This document shows positions 22,449-34,643 of a DNA stretch of 64,000 bases, one piece after another. The DNA is taken from the NCBI GenBank assembly GCA_047967505.1, contig CM106538.1, one strand, 5' to 3'. The stretch's first letter is position 1. Each line of letters starts with the position of its first letter. The notes below the pieces were generated by a model, which was given only the letters and a program-made list of their open reading frames with translations, ran no database searches and was not told where the DNA came from. The DNA comes from Dipteris shenzhenensis (lineage: Eukaryota > Polypodiophyta > Polypodiopsida > Gleicheniales). A program made the translations under genes and the position numbers.

Positions 22449-24041
22449 ATGGCATCAGATGAGTACGAAAGAGAAATGGAAAGGCACATGCTCCCATCAC
22501 TCCAAACCAAGTTGCAAAATGCCGACACTAAAATTCATAAGCTCAAGGAAAGCATGGTAGAGCAAATGTAGTAGTAGCTCCTTGCGCAAAATGCTCTAGC
22601 AAAAAGTAGAAAAGATGCCCTACAAGCCACGGTTTCTCTCCAAGAAAAACACCTGCAACTATCTGATGCCTTGAATAGAAAGGCAGAGGTCGAATTATCC
22701 CTCTCCCAAATGCAATTCACTTGTGATGATATCAAAAAGAAAATGGTGCACTTAAATGCAAGGCTGCTACTTAAAGAGGATTAGCTCCATGCCACAATAG
22801 ACACAAACACTGAGTTGCAGAATAGCCTCAAAGAAGGTAAACATCAAATTCAAGCACTAGAGAAGAAATGCATAGCATCAAGGCAGACACTTGTGAATAC
22901 CAAAGAAGAATTGGATGCTCAAGAACAAGAGATACTCCAACTCCACGTGCTTAATGATTAATTGCCAGGGTAGCCAAAAGCAGCTCAACAATTCAATAGT
23001 CTAAAGCTTGCATACACCTCAACACTGGGTAAGTATAAAGAAAAGTGCATAGAGTTGCAAAATGAAAAGGCAATAATTTCCAAGTTGGAACTTCAACTAC
23101 TAAGTCAAGACATTGACGATGTGGAGGGGTTAGCACACGATCTTTTGCTATAGGGCATCGCTACATTATACCATGAACTTGTTGCAATCCTTCAGCAAGA
23201 GGATTACCTTAAAGGAAGAATACACATGCCATGGAAACACTTGTAAATCAAGATGTTACATGCGGTATCTGGTCTTGATTGGAACAGGCCAATAAGCACA
23301 AAGACTCTCTGTGATCTATGCCAGAAGATGGATGAAGATGAGAAAAATGTGTTTTGTCTCTCAGTGCATGCAAATCTCATACGGTTAAAGCCTGATGCAA
23401 TACTACTATATGAATTCTTGATGGGAAGCCCCCTTCTTCGGGTAGTAGCCGGTCTCCTACCCTTACTGCAACAATCCCCAACAATTTCCTTGGGATATAA
23501 CTTCCAAAATAATCCTACATTAAAGTTGACAATGTTTATTAGAAGCGACAAAGATCTACTGGAGGAATATGCGGTCTACCTTCAATCTAATCTCCCCTAT
23601 TTGGCCACTCTTTGTTCTAATATTCTCACATCCCCCCCTAACTCCAGTACTATCCTCCGTACCTTTCCAAAAATCCATGCTAACCCATATTCCTTGCCAT
23701 GCCTCTTCACCCATGCCTCTCAACTCTACCGCCTAATCCAAGAATCTAACTCTTATCATCTAGTTACACATGACAATCCATCCCTTGAAGACTATCGTCA
23801 CTCAATCCATTTCCCTTGCTCTCCCTCCACTTTCCACCAACATCCCTACTTCTACCTTCTCAAATTCACTACTTTCTTTGACCACAAGCTTTTCCCCTAT
23901 AACCTATTCCTCTACCGCATATTCCTCAGATCTCCCTTGAGTTTTCAATGCAAGATACTATTAATGATTCCATCAATGACCTTCAATAATTGTATAATCC
24001 AGTTTGCACACCCACATGGGAGTTGCAACAAGATATAGATA
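22449..24041 (+). pseudogene. Decayed coiled-coil ORF downstream of gypsy integrase
   Basis: One reading frame can be followed for about 530 codons from ATG at 22449 (context CCATGG) to the stop at 24039-24041, broken by about eight stops. Its first half has heptad-like charged/Leu stretches such as LQTKLQNADTKIHKLKESM, LQEKHLQLSDALNRKAEVEL and LEKKCIASRQTLVNTKEEL, strongly suggesting a long coiled coil. The second half (open from 23253) is different: LIRLKPDAILLYEFLMG, SDKDLLEEYAVYLQSNLPYL, then a Pro/Ser/Phe-rich tail. Together with the preceding part it may be one gene with a frameshift near 22300-22440. Function unknown; it could be an extra 3' gene of the gypsy element. Confidence 0.55.
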
Positions 24042-24885
24042 GGATTCCCATGCCTGGTAATCCCATCGGTGATTTTTGGAGGCAATACCATGATATGCAG
24101 TCAAGAGGGGGATGAGACCTCTCTAGAATTTCAATGAGTATTTGCCAAGCACAAATCACTCCAGACATTAGCAACAACAAATTGGAGCCACACCCTGCTT
24201 GGCATAGAGCGAAGCTGCTCAACAAAAAGTACCTCCTTGAGTACTTACAAGCTCTATCTTCCTTTCGAATGCATCCCACATTTGATGCAGTTTCCTGTCA
24301 CTATCGATGGGATGCAACTTCCATCGCCACATGCAACTTCCAATGAGAACTGATGAGGAGGAGAGTATTATTTCACATTCATGCAACTCTTATATCTAAG
24401 AAGTATGGATAGGACCAGGAGGAAGCTGGAGGTTCCTCCCAATAATTTTGACGCTAGTTTACTTGGGCTTTGAGATGCCCTTTAACATCTTGGACAATTT
24501 TGATGTTGTAAAATCATTAACATTCATTTTTTGGCTTATGTAAGTGATCAACTAACCTCTAATGTTTTGTTGATAAAATTTTTTCGAGTAAAAACTCGGT
24601 TAAAAAAAAAGAAAGGCAAGAGTTAACAATCACGCATTCTTTATGGTGCTTCTTCATGTATTATTTCTTGCCATTGGTCTTGAAGATTCGATATTGTTTC
24701 AAGATCTGCCCATTGCTTTGAGGATTTGAGGCCATTTTCTCCTAAGGATGGTGAGGATCTACTCATCTGAAAGGTTTAACTGAGTGCTTTGTGACTGTCG
24801 TGAGGTTTGACCGAAGTAAGGAATGAGCTCGGAATAAGTGTAATCGTAGTTTGCCTCAAGGGGTTGGCTTCATTGGAAATATAGC

Positions 24886-25888
<1,003 letters not shown>

Positions 25889-26450
25889 CATCACCGAACC
25901 ATGCATCGTCGCATCTTCCTTTCCTTTCTTCTTCTTCTTCTTCTTCTTCATCCTCCTTTCCTTCCTCCCTTGCCCTTCTACTCACGCTCACATCCACCGC
26001 TTCCACGACCCCGGCTTCTGCTACAATAGCTGCACTATTGAATTGCGCACACGCTGCTCATTGCTCTTTGCCCATTTTGCTCTTCCCTCTCTCGCTATTC
26101 TCTCGCCTGCTGCTGACAGGAAACGCAGGGAATCGTCCATTTCGTCGGAGCTTTCTTTCACCACAGGCCGACGGACAGTGGCACCAACCTTCCACCATCC
26201 ATAGCTTCAGATAAACAGTATAGCGCTTCCTTTAAGATTACGGATGTCCATATGCCAGAGATATCTAATGGAAAGACAGGCAACGTCTCCGCTCTGCTGG
26301 TCTTACTCCTCCCTTTCGACAATAGGGTACTCACACTCCCTACCATTCCGATGCAGGGCGTTTACAGAGAACAACCGAACGGGAAACGAGTCCTGTGTAT
26401 GATCTGGTGTCTGAGCCTTGCGAGTTCATGTCGTCCTTGGGATAGATGAA
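25889..26450 (+). pseudogene. Possible relic of a secreted or membrane protein gene
   Basis: An ATG near 25889 opens a signal-peptide-like start, MHRRIFLSFLLLLLLLHPPF, whose Leu run is encoded by a TTC/CTT microsatellite. After a frame change, later parts read IHRFHDPGFCYNSCTIELRT and, from about 26195, SDKQYSASFKITDVHMP, then LLPFDNRVLTLPTIPMQGVY and NGKRVLCMIW. The last piece faintly recalls the N-terminal domain of plant DUF2921 proteins (a GYW/Y..GKLCMVG-type ending), but I am not confident. At least one frameshift and stops make it non-functional unless introns explain them. Confidence 0.3.
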
Positions 26451-27720
26451 GGGTACCCGCGCGTGTCATTAGTACACGTGGGCACACGACCCCCTCCCTA
26501 GTCAACTGCTGGGCGGCCTCTTGTGCACGGTGTGTCCACGTGGCGCAGTTGCTCCACGTCATCCCAACTTGTCGTGTCACCGGTCTTGGAATGCGCCTCA
26601 TCACTGCCAAGATGCCGTCGCCATGTGCTAGCCCTCGAAATCCAGAACCCCATATTCTGAGTTTTATGTGCAGAGTCACACATTCTAGTGTCCCCGATAC
26701 CTGCCAAGCCGTCTTAACTCCTTGGTTGAGGTCTTCCACGATGACACCTTCTTGATTTAGTCTATTCTCGGCTATGTGGTCGAATCTGTCACGGTCTGGA
26801 ACCGTCATGTCTGTAGCCACACCTATTTTAAGCCCAAATACTCTTTAGAGGAAGCCTTCGATAAGTATTGGAATTGCACACGCTTAAACATACAGACAAG
26901 TTGCGGTACTAATGTTCGGTGCTTTTCCCTAAACATAATCCACATAGATTTGTAAAAGTATCAATGCATAGAAGTCATGCAAAATAGGTTTACCCTTGTG
27001 TGCCTTTCCTTTTGTGTAGAATTGTGGGACCATCTTTCACACCATGAATTGCCACTGATTAATGATTATCAACTGGCTTTGTTCCACACACATGACTTTC
27101 AGCTTTAGTTGCATTCAATTCTTTAATTACCTTTACTTACAATATTTATGTTATGATTGTTTGTGGTGTACATTCAGGATGGCTCATTCAAAATGGCTGC
27201 CTTGCTAATGGTACATGTCCTTACCTTCGAACATTGCCACCCGATAGTTGGCAGGAAAGTGCATCAAGTCAACGTGCAGTGTCCCTTTTTCGCGGGCCAG
27301 CTATAGTGGGAGCATGCATATGAGAGGTGTCCTTTCCCCAAGTTGTTTAGAGAGCCCACATCTACTGGGACAGGCTCTCTGATTTCATAGCGGGTGAAAG
27401 AAATATCTCATAAAATTCGACAAACTTCAAGAAGGTGTCGCGCAAGCATCAAAATCACACTTGCACAAGGGATGCGGATGCCTCGTGGTGGATCCACCGC
27501 ATTATGTAAGTTTGGAACGGCTACTTAGATTTGAAGGCTTTCAATACTTTCTGTTTTTTGAGAGACCTCTTGCCAATTCTTGTAGGTGTTGGTGTTCATA
27601 TGGCCCTTAGGATAATAGGGCAACTCTCGCACCTCCTCAAGTATCCCTTACTCATGCACTAGGTGAAGGCAACCGCCCGACAAGTGGGACAGGCAGCCGG
27701 CCAAGAAGGAATAAAAGTTC
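26451..27720. other. No assignable gene
   Basis: A GC-richer part (26451-26820) gives an open minus frame of 152 codons without a recognisable domain. The rest, up to the copia insertion, is ordinary sequence. It might contain upstream parts of the MULE-like relic found on the other side of the insertion, but I cannot read a convincing frame. Confidence 0.4.
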
Positions 27721-27725
27721 CTTTA
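27721..27725. repeat. Target-site duplication, left copy (CTTTA)
   Basis: CTTTA directly precedes the TG that opens the left LTR. The same five bases follow the CA that closes the right LTR at 33204. Five bases is the normal duplication length for copia integrases. Confidence 0.9.
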
Positions 27726-28326
27726 TGTTAGAAAACAGAAGGAAAGAATTACTCTAACCTCAAGCCAAGATCTCTCCCGCTCTAGCAACACTCAACTCAG
27801 ATAACTGATCACAGATACAATACTCACTCAGAGAAAACTTAGACAGAGAGAGAATATATTCATCCACTGGATGGTGGGCAGAAAACTGGCTCCAGGGGAG
27901 CAATACAAAACTCAGCCAAGTGCTAAGACAAACTGAAGGAATTCTCTCTGTCAAAAGATGCCAAATCTGAGTGCACAGCACAGCCTAAAACAGAGGCTTT
28001 CTGTCCTGCACTGGATGCCAGAATGAAGGGGCCTTTTATAGGCACTGCCCAGGCCTGTTGGTATGGCCGACCAGCAGGGTCGGTTCCCTGACTGGGGACT
28101 GACCAGATCAGTCTGGAAAACCGACCAGGGTCGGGCCGACTGGCCCTGCCACAGGCCCCTATAAAAGGGTGCCCTGTGCAGCCAGTCCATTGCATCTAGG
28201 AAGGCATGGAGCCCCCCCCAAATCTCTGCTGTTTGCTGAGTCTCTCTTTCCCATCCCTCCTTACCCTCATTGCCCCTTGTCCCCACAAAACGGGGGCTCA
28301 CAGGTGGGAACAGTGAGTCTCTAACA
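27726..28326 (-). repeat. 3' LTR of the copia element
   Basis: 601 bp. It differs from the other LTR by scattered substitutions and lacks about 30 bp present there (near 32876-32883 and around 32985-33015). A minus-strand TATAAAAGG lies at about 28031-28040, and an oppositely oriented CTATAAAAGGG lies near 28160. The part between them is full of GACC/GGTC half-palindromes such as GACCAGATCAGTCTGG. The first is the likely promoter TATA box of the element. Confidence 0.95.
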
Positions 28327-28336
28327 CCCCCCCTCA
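28327..28336 (-). promoter_or_regulatory. Polypurine tract of the copia element
   Basis: On the minus strand TTGAGGGGGGG ends exactly where the 3' LTR starts. In LTR retrotransposons this primes plus-strand DNA synthesis. Confidence 0.85.
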
Positions 28337-28339
28337 ATG

Positions 28340-30517
28340 TCACAACTGTGGGCCAATCCCCATGCGTTTGATGAGGTGCTCCATCTGTTCTCGAGGGAGT
28401 GCCTTCGTGAAAAGGTCGGACAAATTGTCGGTGGTCGGGCAGTAGATAAGCTCGATCACGTCGTCGATGATGAGCTCTCGAACAAAATGATAATGAACTT
28501 CGATGTGTTTGGTCCGGGCATGGTACACTGGATTCTTGGCAATAGCTATGCAACTCTGATTGTCGCACATCAGCACTGTCGCATTCTCCTGACACACATC
28601 CATGTCCTCCAGAATCCACCGCAACCACAATGTCTCACAAGCGGCTGTACACGCGGCTCTGTACTCTGTCTCTGTAGATGAAAGGGACACTGTGGGTTGC
28701 TTCTTACTTAGCCAAGAGATGGCTCCATATGCAAGTAAGAAACAATATCCTATCATCGACCTTCTGGTGTCCACATCACCTGCCCAATCACTGTCACAGA
28801 ACCCGCCTAGTTCAATGCCTTTGGTGTAGCTGATCCCAAAGGTGCAAGTACCCTTCAGATACCTCAGCACACGTAAACCTGCATTCCAATGATTCTTCCT
28901 GGGAGAAGCAGAAAACTGACATAATAGCCCAACTGCATAACAAATATCAAGGCGCGTATTGGTAAGGTAAAGCAAACTTCCTACCAATCGTCGATACAAA
29001 AGAGTATCAACCAGCTGAGATGTGTCGTGAACACTTAGCTTCAGCCCGACCTCCATGGGAGTTAATGCTGTTCTGCAATCCTCCATCTGAAATCTCTTCA
29101 GAATTTCTCTGCAATATTTCTCCTGTGAAATGAAGATCCTGTCTATAGCCTGCTTTACTTCAATCCCAAGGAAGTAATGTAATAACCCAAGGTCAGTCAT
29201 CTCAAACTCAGACATGAGTAGCTCCTTGACCTGTGAAATCTTCTTGACATGATCACCTGTCAAGATAAGATCATCAACATAGAGGATGAGTACCAATCGC
29301 AATCCCTTCTCAATGAACAAGTAAAGGTTTGCCTCAGAAGGACTCCGACTGAGCCCTATCTTCTGAAAGAATATATCAATCCTTTGGTACCAAGCTCTGG
29401 GGGCCTGTTTTAGCCTGTATAACGCCTTCTTCAACCTGCAGACCTTTAATGGGGACACTGGATCTTGAAAGCCCGGTGGCTACTCCACATATACCTCCTC
29501 CTCCAGGGTTCCATTAAGGAATGCGGACTTCACATCCATTTGAAAAATAGGCCACTGGAATTGGGCAGCAAGGGCAATCACTGTCCGGATAGTAACCATG
29601 CGGGCTGTGGGAGCAAAAGTTTCATCAAAATCCATGCCTTCAGTTTGAGCAAAACCTTTCACAACCAACCTTGCTTTATACTTATCCAAGCTGCCATCAG
29701 ATTTGTATTTAAGTTTGTATACCCACTTAGTGCCGATGACTTTCCGTCGAAGGGGCCTGGCCACTAAGTCCCATGTATGGTTCTTCAGAATAGCATCCAT
29801 CTCTGCCTGCATGGCAGCCTGCCATTCGGGATTGTCTTTCGCCTCCGCGAAGGTTCTTAGCTCAACAATCTGAGCCACCAAAGCAACATTCATGGATGGG
29901 GTCTTTTGAAGACGTTGAGACTGATGCAATTCGGAACTGCTACTCTCAGGTAATGAGGTGACACGAGACTCTTCCAATATCCGGAGGTACCATTGGGGCA
30001 ACTTTTTCTGCTTCTCTGTGGGAGGAGGAACGGGAACTTCTGCTGGAACATCCTGCTCTTCCTGAGTATCGGGTGGAATATCAGCTTTTGATTGGGTAAC
30101 CTCTTGAATGGTCAATCTGGGATGGGGTGGGATCGGGGGTTGAACAATCTCCTCCTCCTCAATCTGAGGCTCCTCCTGGGGTTCAGGTTCTTTTTCTGCG
30201 AAGACAACATCACGACTGATGAGTATTTGCTTCTTTACTGGATCGAAGAGGTGGTAGGCCTTGGATTCTTCACTATACCCAACAAAGATACATGGTCTGC
30301 TTCGGGAATCAAGCTTGGTCCTATCTTCCTTGGGCACATGCACCCACGCGTTAGAACCAAAAATACGGAGATGAGAAATAGAGGGCTTCTTACCATAAAA
30401 TGCCTCATATGGAGTCTTGTCCTTGACGGCCTTCGTCTTGGTCCGGTTGAGAATGTGTACCGCTGTATTGATAGCTTCACTCCAATAGGCTTTAGAAAGA
30501 TTTCTCCCTCGGAGCAT
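28340..30517 (-). pseudogene. Copia pol: integrase C-terminus, reverse transcriptase and RNase H
   Basis: One minus-strand frame runs through this whole stretch with a single TAG at 29480-29482. It starts in the integrase end with DKTPYEAFYGKKPSISHLRI and IFVGYSEESKAYHLFDP, followed by an acidic linker. The RT has KWVYKLKYKSDGSLDKYKAR, FDETFAPTARM, DVKSAFLNG and the catalytic YVDD in LILYVDDLIL. RNase H follows with CDSDWAGD, SSTETEYRAA, CDNQSCIAIAKNP and RTKHIEVHYHFVRE. The frame ends just inside the polypurine tract, as is usual. The RT/RNase H half is intact apart from the TAG. Confidence 0.95.
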
Positions 30518-30945
30518 AGCAAGCCCTGTCTCGGTGGTGGTTCTATGCTTTCTGTCGGCTACCCCGTTTTGCTGAGAAGTATGTGCCGTGGTGAGTTGTC
30601 GCTTGATCCCATGCTTGCGACAAAATGTATTAAACTCACTTGAGGTGAATTCTCCCCCCTGTCTGTGCGAAATGTCTTGACATCTTCCCCTGTCTCCTTT
30701 TCAACTCTAGCCTTCTAGTCTTTGAATTTCTCAAAAGCTTGAGACTTTTTAGCCAAACAATATACCCAAGTCATTCTACTGAAATCATCCACAAAGAGAA
30801 GTGAATACCTGGATCCTGCCCATGATGCAGTAGACATTGGACCACAAATGTCGACGTGAACCAACTCAAGTGGTTTGCTGGCCTGAAACGAAGCTTCTTG
30901 TGGGAACTTATCCCTGTGCTGCTTGCCTTCAAGACAAGCCCTCTA
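30518..30945 (-). pseudogene. Copia integrase core, frameshifted
   Basis: Pieced across frames, the minus strand reads LELVHVDICGPMSTAS, SLLFVDDFSRMTWVYCLAKK, a stop in place of a residue after FEKFKD, then DVKTFRTDRG, and after a phase change EFNTFCRKHGIKRQLTTAHT with QQNGVADRKHRT. These are the copia integrase motifs around the catalytic D, D and E (the last normally in NGVAERKNR, here ADRKHR, so the Glu reads Asp). The phase change falls in a run of six or so G near 30657. All of this makes the integrase inactive. Confidence 0.85.
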
Positions 30946-32408
30946 CAGACGTCATCCTTGCCTGTAATTGGTGGAAGCCCATCCACCATCTTCGACTTTG
31001 ACATTTTAGACAAGATTCCATAGCTGACGTGACCGAAGCGCTCATGCCAAAGTTTGGACTTTCCGTGATCATGATGAACCAACATTGCACTGAGACGGTA
31101 CAGTCCATTCTCTTCAACACCCTGTGCCACCACTTGCCCACTCCCTTTGGATGTCACGGTAACCTTGCCATCTTGAAAAAGAACTGCCATGTTTTTGTCC
31201 ATCTGACTTACAGATAGTAAATTCTTGCAAAGGTCGGGTACATAAAGTACTCCAGAGATATCCTTCTCCTCACCCGCCGTGGTAATGAAAGGAATGCTAC
31301 CTACGCCCTTCACAGGACATGTCCGGCTATCGCCAACAGAAACTTTGGAATCCGGGTGTGTACTGTCCATGGTTTTGAACCACGTCCTTCTGTTGGACAT
31401 GTGCTTAGAAGCACCGCTGTCAACATACCAACCTTCTTTACCTTCACTAACTGCATAAGTTGAACAATGTTCACTGAGTAAGAATAACTGTCCAGTTGTC
31501 ACATTGGCAGAATCACTCTTAAGCTGTTCTTTGTTTTTGGCTTCTCTTTTCCGCTTTTGATCCGCCTTCTTCTTCCGGCATTCTTTGGCGGAGTGGCCAA
31601 GCTTTTCATAGTAAAAGCACTTCATTTTCCTCTTACGTTCAGCGTCCTCTGATTTCTTGCAATCCTTTGACTTGCCTTTGCCAGGCTTGTCTTTGGTAAC
31701 CAATGCCTTTTCTTCGGTTTGCGTAAAGAGTTTCTCTCGGGCCTCCTCCTGAAGTAGGAGTGGACAAAGCTCCTCAAAGTTGATTGGCTTTTTCCGTTGA
31801 CCCGCAGTGATCGTAGTCACAAAACTTTTGAAACTCCATGGCAACTTGTGGAGTGTGAGTAATGCTAATTGTCTCGAGTCCACCTTCTGACCAACTGCTG
31901 TGAGCTGGTCCTGCACAACTTTCACCTTCGTCAGATGATCATGAACACTATCACCCTCATTCATATCAAGGTTATGAAGCTGATGCTGCAGTGTGATGAT
32001 ACGAGCTGTATTATCAGTTTCATACAGCTCCTTCAGGATGGTCCACGCCTCTGAAGATGTTTCTACCAACTGGATATGAGGAATCACAGAATCTGCTATC
32101 GTGCCTATAAGCATTGCTAAGGCCTGAGCATCCCTCTCCTCCCATGCACAGAGTTCATCTGCATCTGCTTTAGCTAGAACTTCACCTCTCTTGTCCACAA
32201 TATCCTCCGGCTTTTCTTCAGTCCCATTGACAATCTTCCACAACCTCCATGCCAACAGATGGCTTCGGATCTTGACTTTCCAGATTGGAAAGTTTGTACC
32301 ATCAAGCTTTCCAGCTTCACCGAAATTAGGGATAAATGAAGAAGGAAGATGACTAGAGAAGGAGGAAGGACGAGCAATGGATGTAGAGGCTTCTGATCGC
32401 TGATCCAT
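30930..32408 (-). pseudogene. Copia gag and protease, with GAG-pre-integrase domain
   Basis: ATG at 32408 opens a long minus frame. It begins with LDGTNFPIWKVKIRSHLLAW and a UBN2-type capsid part (TARIITLQHQLHNLDMNEGD, VHDHLTKVKVVQDQLTAVGQ). The zinc knuckle reads CFYYEKLGHSAKEC, in which the second Cys is replaced by Tyr. The protease active site is in WYVDSGASKHMSNRR. LWHERFGHVSYGILSKMS is the GAG-pre-integrase motif. The frame is shifted near 30930, after GKDDVCRG. It continues open beyond that point by chance to 30771. Confidence 0.95.
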
Positions 32409-32560
32409 CTCGATGAATAGCTACAGAACTTGAAAAACTGAAACAGAAATAAATGAACTGACCTTCTATACTGAACTGAGCTGAAAACAGAGTTGCCTTA
32501 CAGCCAAGGAACTCCTTCCTTCAGAGAGTGTTATTGATGAGGAAGAGTCGAGAGCCTATG

Positions 32561-32572
32561 GCTCTGATACCA
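32561..32572 (-). promoter_or_regulatory. Primer-binding site (initiator Met tRNA type)
   Basis: The minus strand reads TGGTATCAGAGC directly after the 5' LTR. This is the standard plant copia site complementary to the 3' end of initiator methionine tRNA, which primes minus-strand DNA synthesis. Confidence 0.95.
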
Positions 32573-33204
32573 TGTTAGAAAACAGAAGGAAAGAATCACT
32601 CTAACCTCTAGCCAAGATCTCTCCCGCTCTAGCAACACTCAACTCAGATAACTGATCACAGATACAATACTCACTCAGAGAAAACTTAGACAGAGAGAGA
32701 ATATATTCATCCACCGGATGGTGGGCAGAAAACTGGCTCCAGGGGAGCAATAGAAAACTCAGCCAAGTGCTGAGACAAACTGAAGGAATTCTCTCTGTCA
32801 AAAGATGCCAAATCTGAGTGCACAGCACAGCCTAAAACAGAGGCTTTCTGTCCTGCACTGGATGCCAGAATGAAGGGAAGTGTGGGCCTTTTATAGGCAC
32901 TGCCCAGGCCTGTTGGTATGGCCAACCAGCAGGGTCAGTTCCCTGACTGGGGACCGACTAGATTAGTCTAGAAAACCGACCAGGGTCGGCCTTGGTTGGT
33001 GGCCCTGGTTGGGCCGCCTAGCCCTGCCACAGGCCCCTATAAAAGGGTGCCCTGTGCAGCCAGTCCATTGCATCTAGGAAGGCATGGAGCCCCCCCCAAA
33101 TCTCTGCTGTTTGCTGAGTCTCTCTTTCCCATCCCTCCTTACCCTCACTGCCCCTTGTCCCCACAAAACGGGGGCTCACAGGTGGGAACAGTGAGTCTCT
33201 AACA
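32573..33204 (-). repeat. 5' LTR of the copia element
   Basis: 632 bp, TG to CA. It carries the same minus-strand TATAAAAGG near 32887-32896 and the same GACC/GGTC-rich middle as the other copy. It would drive transcription leftward. Compared with its partner it has extra GTGTGG and GGTTGG-type bases. Confidence 0.95.
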
Positions 33205-33209
33205 CTTTA
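33205..33209. repeat. Target-site duplication, right copy (CTTTA)
   Basis: CTTTA follows the last CA of the right LTR and equals the five bases before the left LTR. Confidence 0.9.
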
Positions 33210-33796
33210 AGCATGGCTGCTGATGCCACTAGTTAACGGACTTTTTTATAGCCGCAAGTTGCCTCCACTACTTACATCCAAATGAATCATGCGGATGGCA
33301 AGGATGAGATTTGTAATGGGGTGCACTACATGTGTGATGACGGTCGAAGCTCACTGTTCGCTCCATGGCTATCAGCGATCATGAAAGAGTGGATCTTCAT
33401 TTAGCTTGCCAAGGGATGCACGCCATAACAAATCATGCATCTTCACATAGGTTTGGTTAAGAGCAAGCAAGCCGAAAACCCCTCAGTCCTCCTAGGCAGG
33501 GACGACTTTCTACCCTAAGAGACATTCTAAATGTCTCCGCGAAGGTTTCCGCGGGTACTTTTCAACATTACAGGGACGATGCTCAGAGTGTTTGCATGTG
33601 GGTTAAGGAGAACTGGAGCATGACATTCGTGTACCAGGAACAAAACCTAGTACTAGGTCATTCATTCATATTGGGTATAATGACCGACTGGCAGAGAGAC
33701 ATGCTGAACAAGTGGGGGAACAATGGGCTTTTGGCATTGGATGCCACTTGTGGCATTCCAACCCAACCAATAATTGATTCCAACCCCAAACCATGA
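33210..33796 (+). pseudogene. Relic of a MULE-like transposase gene
   Basis: Across plus frames the stretch reads GVHYMCDDGRSSLFAPWL, KGCTPYQIMHLHIGLVK, GRDDFLP, then in an open 66-codon frame VKENWSMTFVYQEQN, FILGIMTDWQRDMLNKWGNN and GLLALDATCGIPTQP. The TDWQ..ML.K.GN..LLALDATFGTN pattern is that of Mutator-like and FAR1/ZSWIM-related transposases, where the Asp of LALDAT is the first catalytic residue. Nothing of the C-terminal half remains. The copia element inserted immediately upstream, so it may have split this gene. Confidence 0.55.
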
Positions 33797-34580
33797 TTTC
33801 ATGGAAGGACATTGATTCATTCCCCCAAAACATGGAGAATAGCATATCTCCTCTCTCTTATGGTAGGAGGTAGACATCGTCTCTCAAGTTGAAGTACAAC
33901 AAAGAACACACGCTATCAAACCAAGGATTTGTGGGGAATTGAAACGGGCATTTAATTAATGGTAGGAGGGTAGCATCAGCCACGTCCATCATGTGCTCTC
34001 AGGGGTTCACTCATGATATGTAACTCTATCACGTGAGTTCAACAGAAGGATATTTTTAATTTCTAAAATTTACAAAATTTAACTTACATAAGGGAATATT
34101 TAAAATGATTTAAGAAAAAAATTACAGATTTGTATAGAAAAAGGGTACATTTTATTAATGAAAAATCTACAGTTAAGGGATTATACAAATAAGCCTTAAA
34201 CGCATGTGATATAGAGGATTTATATATAGTGACTCCCTCGAGCATGTGCTTCATGGCTTGCTTTCCCCTCACGCTTGGATCTTGAGATGCGTATGTAGCT
34301 TGCATTCAATGTTGCGATGTGGATGCCATGGCGACTCGTGAGTGAGGGAGCAAGAGAAGATCTGAGAAGCATGTGAAATCGAGTGAGCAACTTGTTATTA
34401 AAACATTTAATTATAACATGCTTATGCCAACCACACCATATAAGAATTTATCTAACTAATAGGATTGTGGATTGACCATGATCGATTAAATTGTACAAAT
34501 AAAAATGGCAAACTCTACCAAATTGTCACAAGTTTAAACCCACATTAACAATTTTCAAAGACAATAAACTTTGGCAGTCA
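33797..34580. other. No recognisable gene
   Basis: AT-rich DNA with only short frames. The stretch near 34080-34200 is especially A-rich. Confidence 0.5.
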
Positions 34581-34643
34581 TGTACAAAAAGGCGATTTGG
34601 ACAGCTGGCACTATGCCAACTGTCCAAATCATGTTTTTGTACA
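34581..34643. repeat. Foldback hairpin, 30-bp arms, 3-nt loop
   Basis: TGTACAAAAAGGCGATTTGG continues to GGCA at 34610; after CTA the sequence returns as TGCCAACTGTCCAAATCATG and ends TTTGTACA at 34643. The arms pair at about 27 of 30 positions. It lies in otherwise unique DNA. It could be a miniature foldback element or a small-RNA precursor; the sequence alone cannot tell. Confidence 0.85.

Larger units (their letters stand above)
19960..24060 (+). mobile_element. Decayed Ty3/gypsy fragment: integrase plus a long 3' extra frame
   Basis: The plus strand holds a gypsy integrase (19966-20826) and, in the same orientation, a long decayed reading frame (21425-24041) with no pol motif. Protease, RT and RNase H are absent upstream, where only repeats lie, so the element is 5'-truncated or was broken up. 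Some plant gypsy lineages carry an additional gene after pol, which makes one composite element the simplest reading. Because no LTR was identified, the second frame might instead be an unrelated gene lying next to an integrase relic. Confidence 0.6.
27726..33204 (-). mobile_element. Complete Ty1/copia LTR retrotransposon, non-autonomous by mutation
   Basis: Two LTRs (601 and 632 bp) with TGTTAG...CTAACA ends bracket an internal region of about 4.2 kb read on the minus strand. A 12-nt primer site abuts the right LTR and a G-run polypurine tract abuts the left LTR. The target duplication is CTTTA. Pol order is protease, integrase, RT, RNase H, diagnostic of copia. The polyprotein is interrupted by a frameshift near 30930, a stop near 30710, an indel in a G-run near 30657 and a TAG near 29480. 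LTRs are still very similar by eye, so insertion is fairly recent. It sits in or beside a MULE-like relic. Confidence 0.95.
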
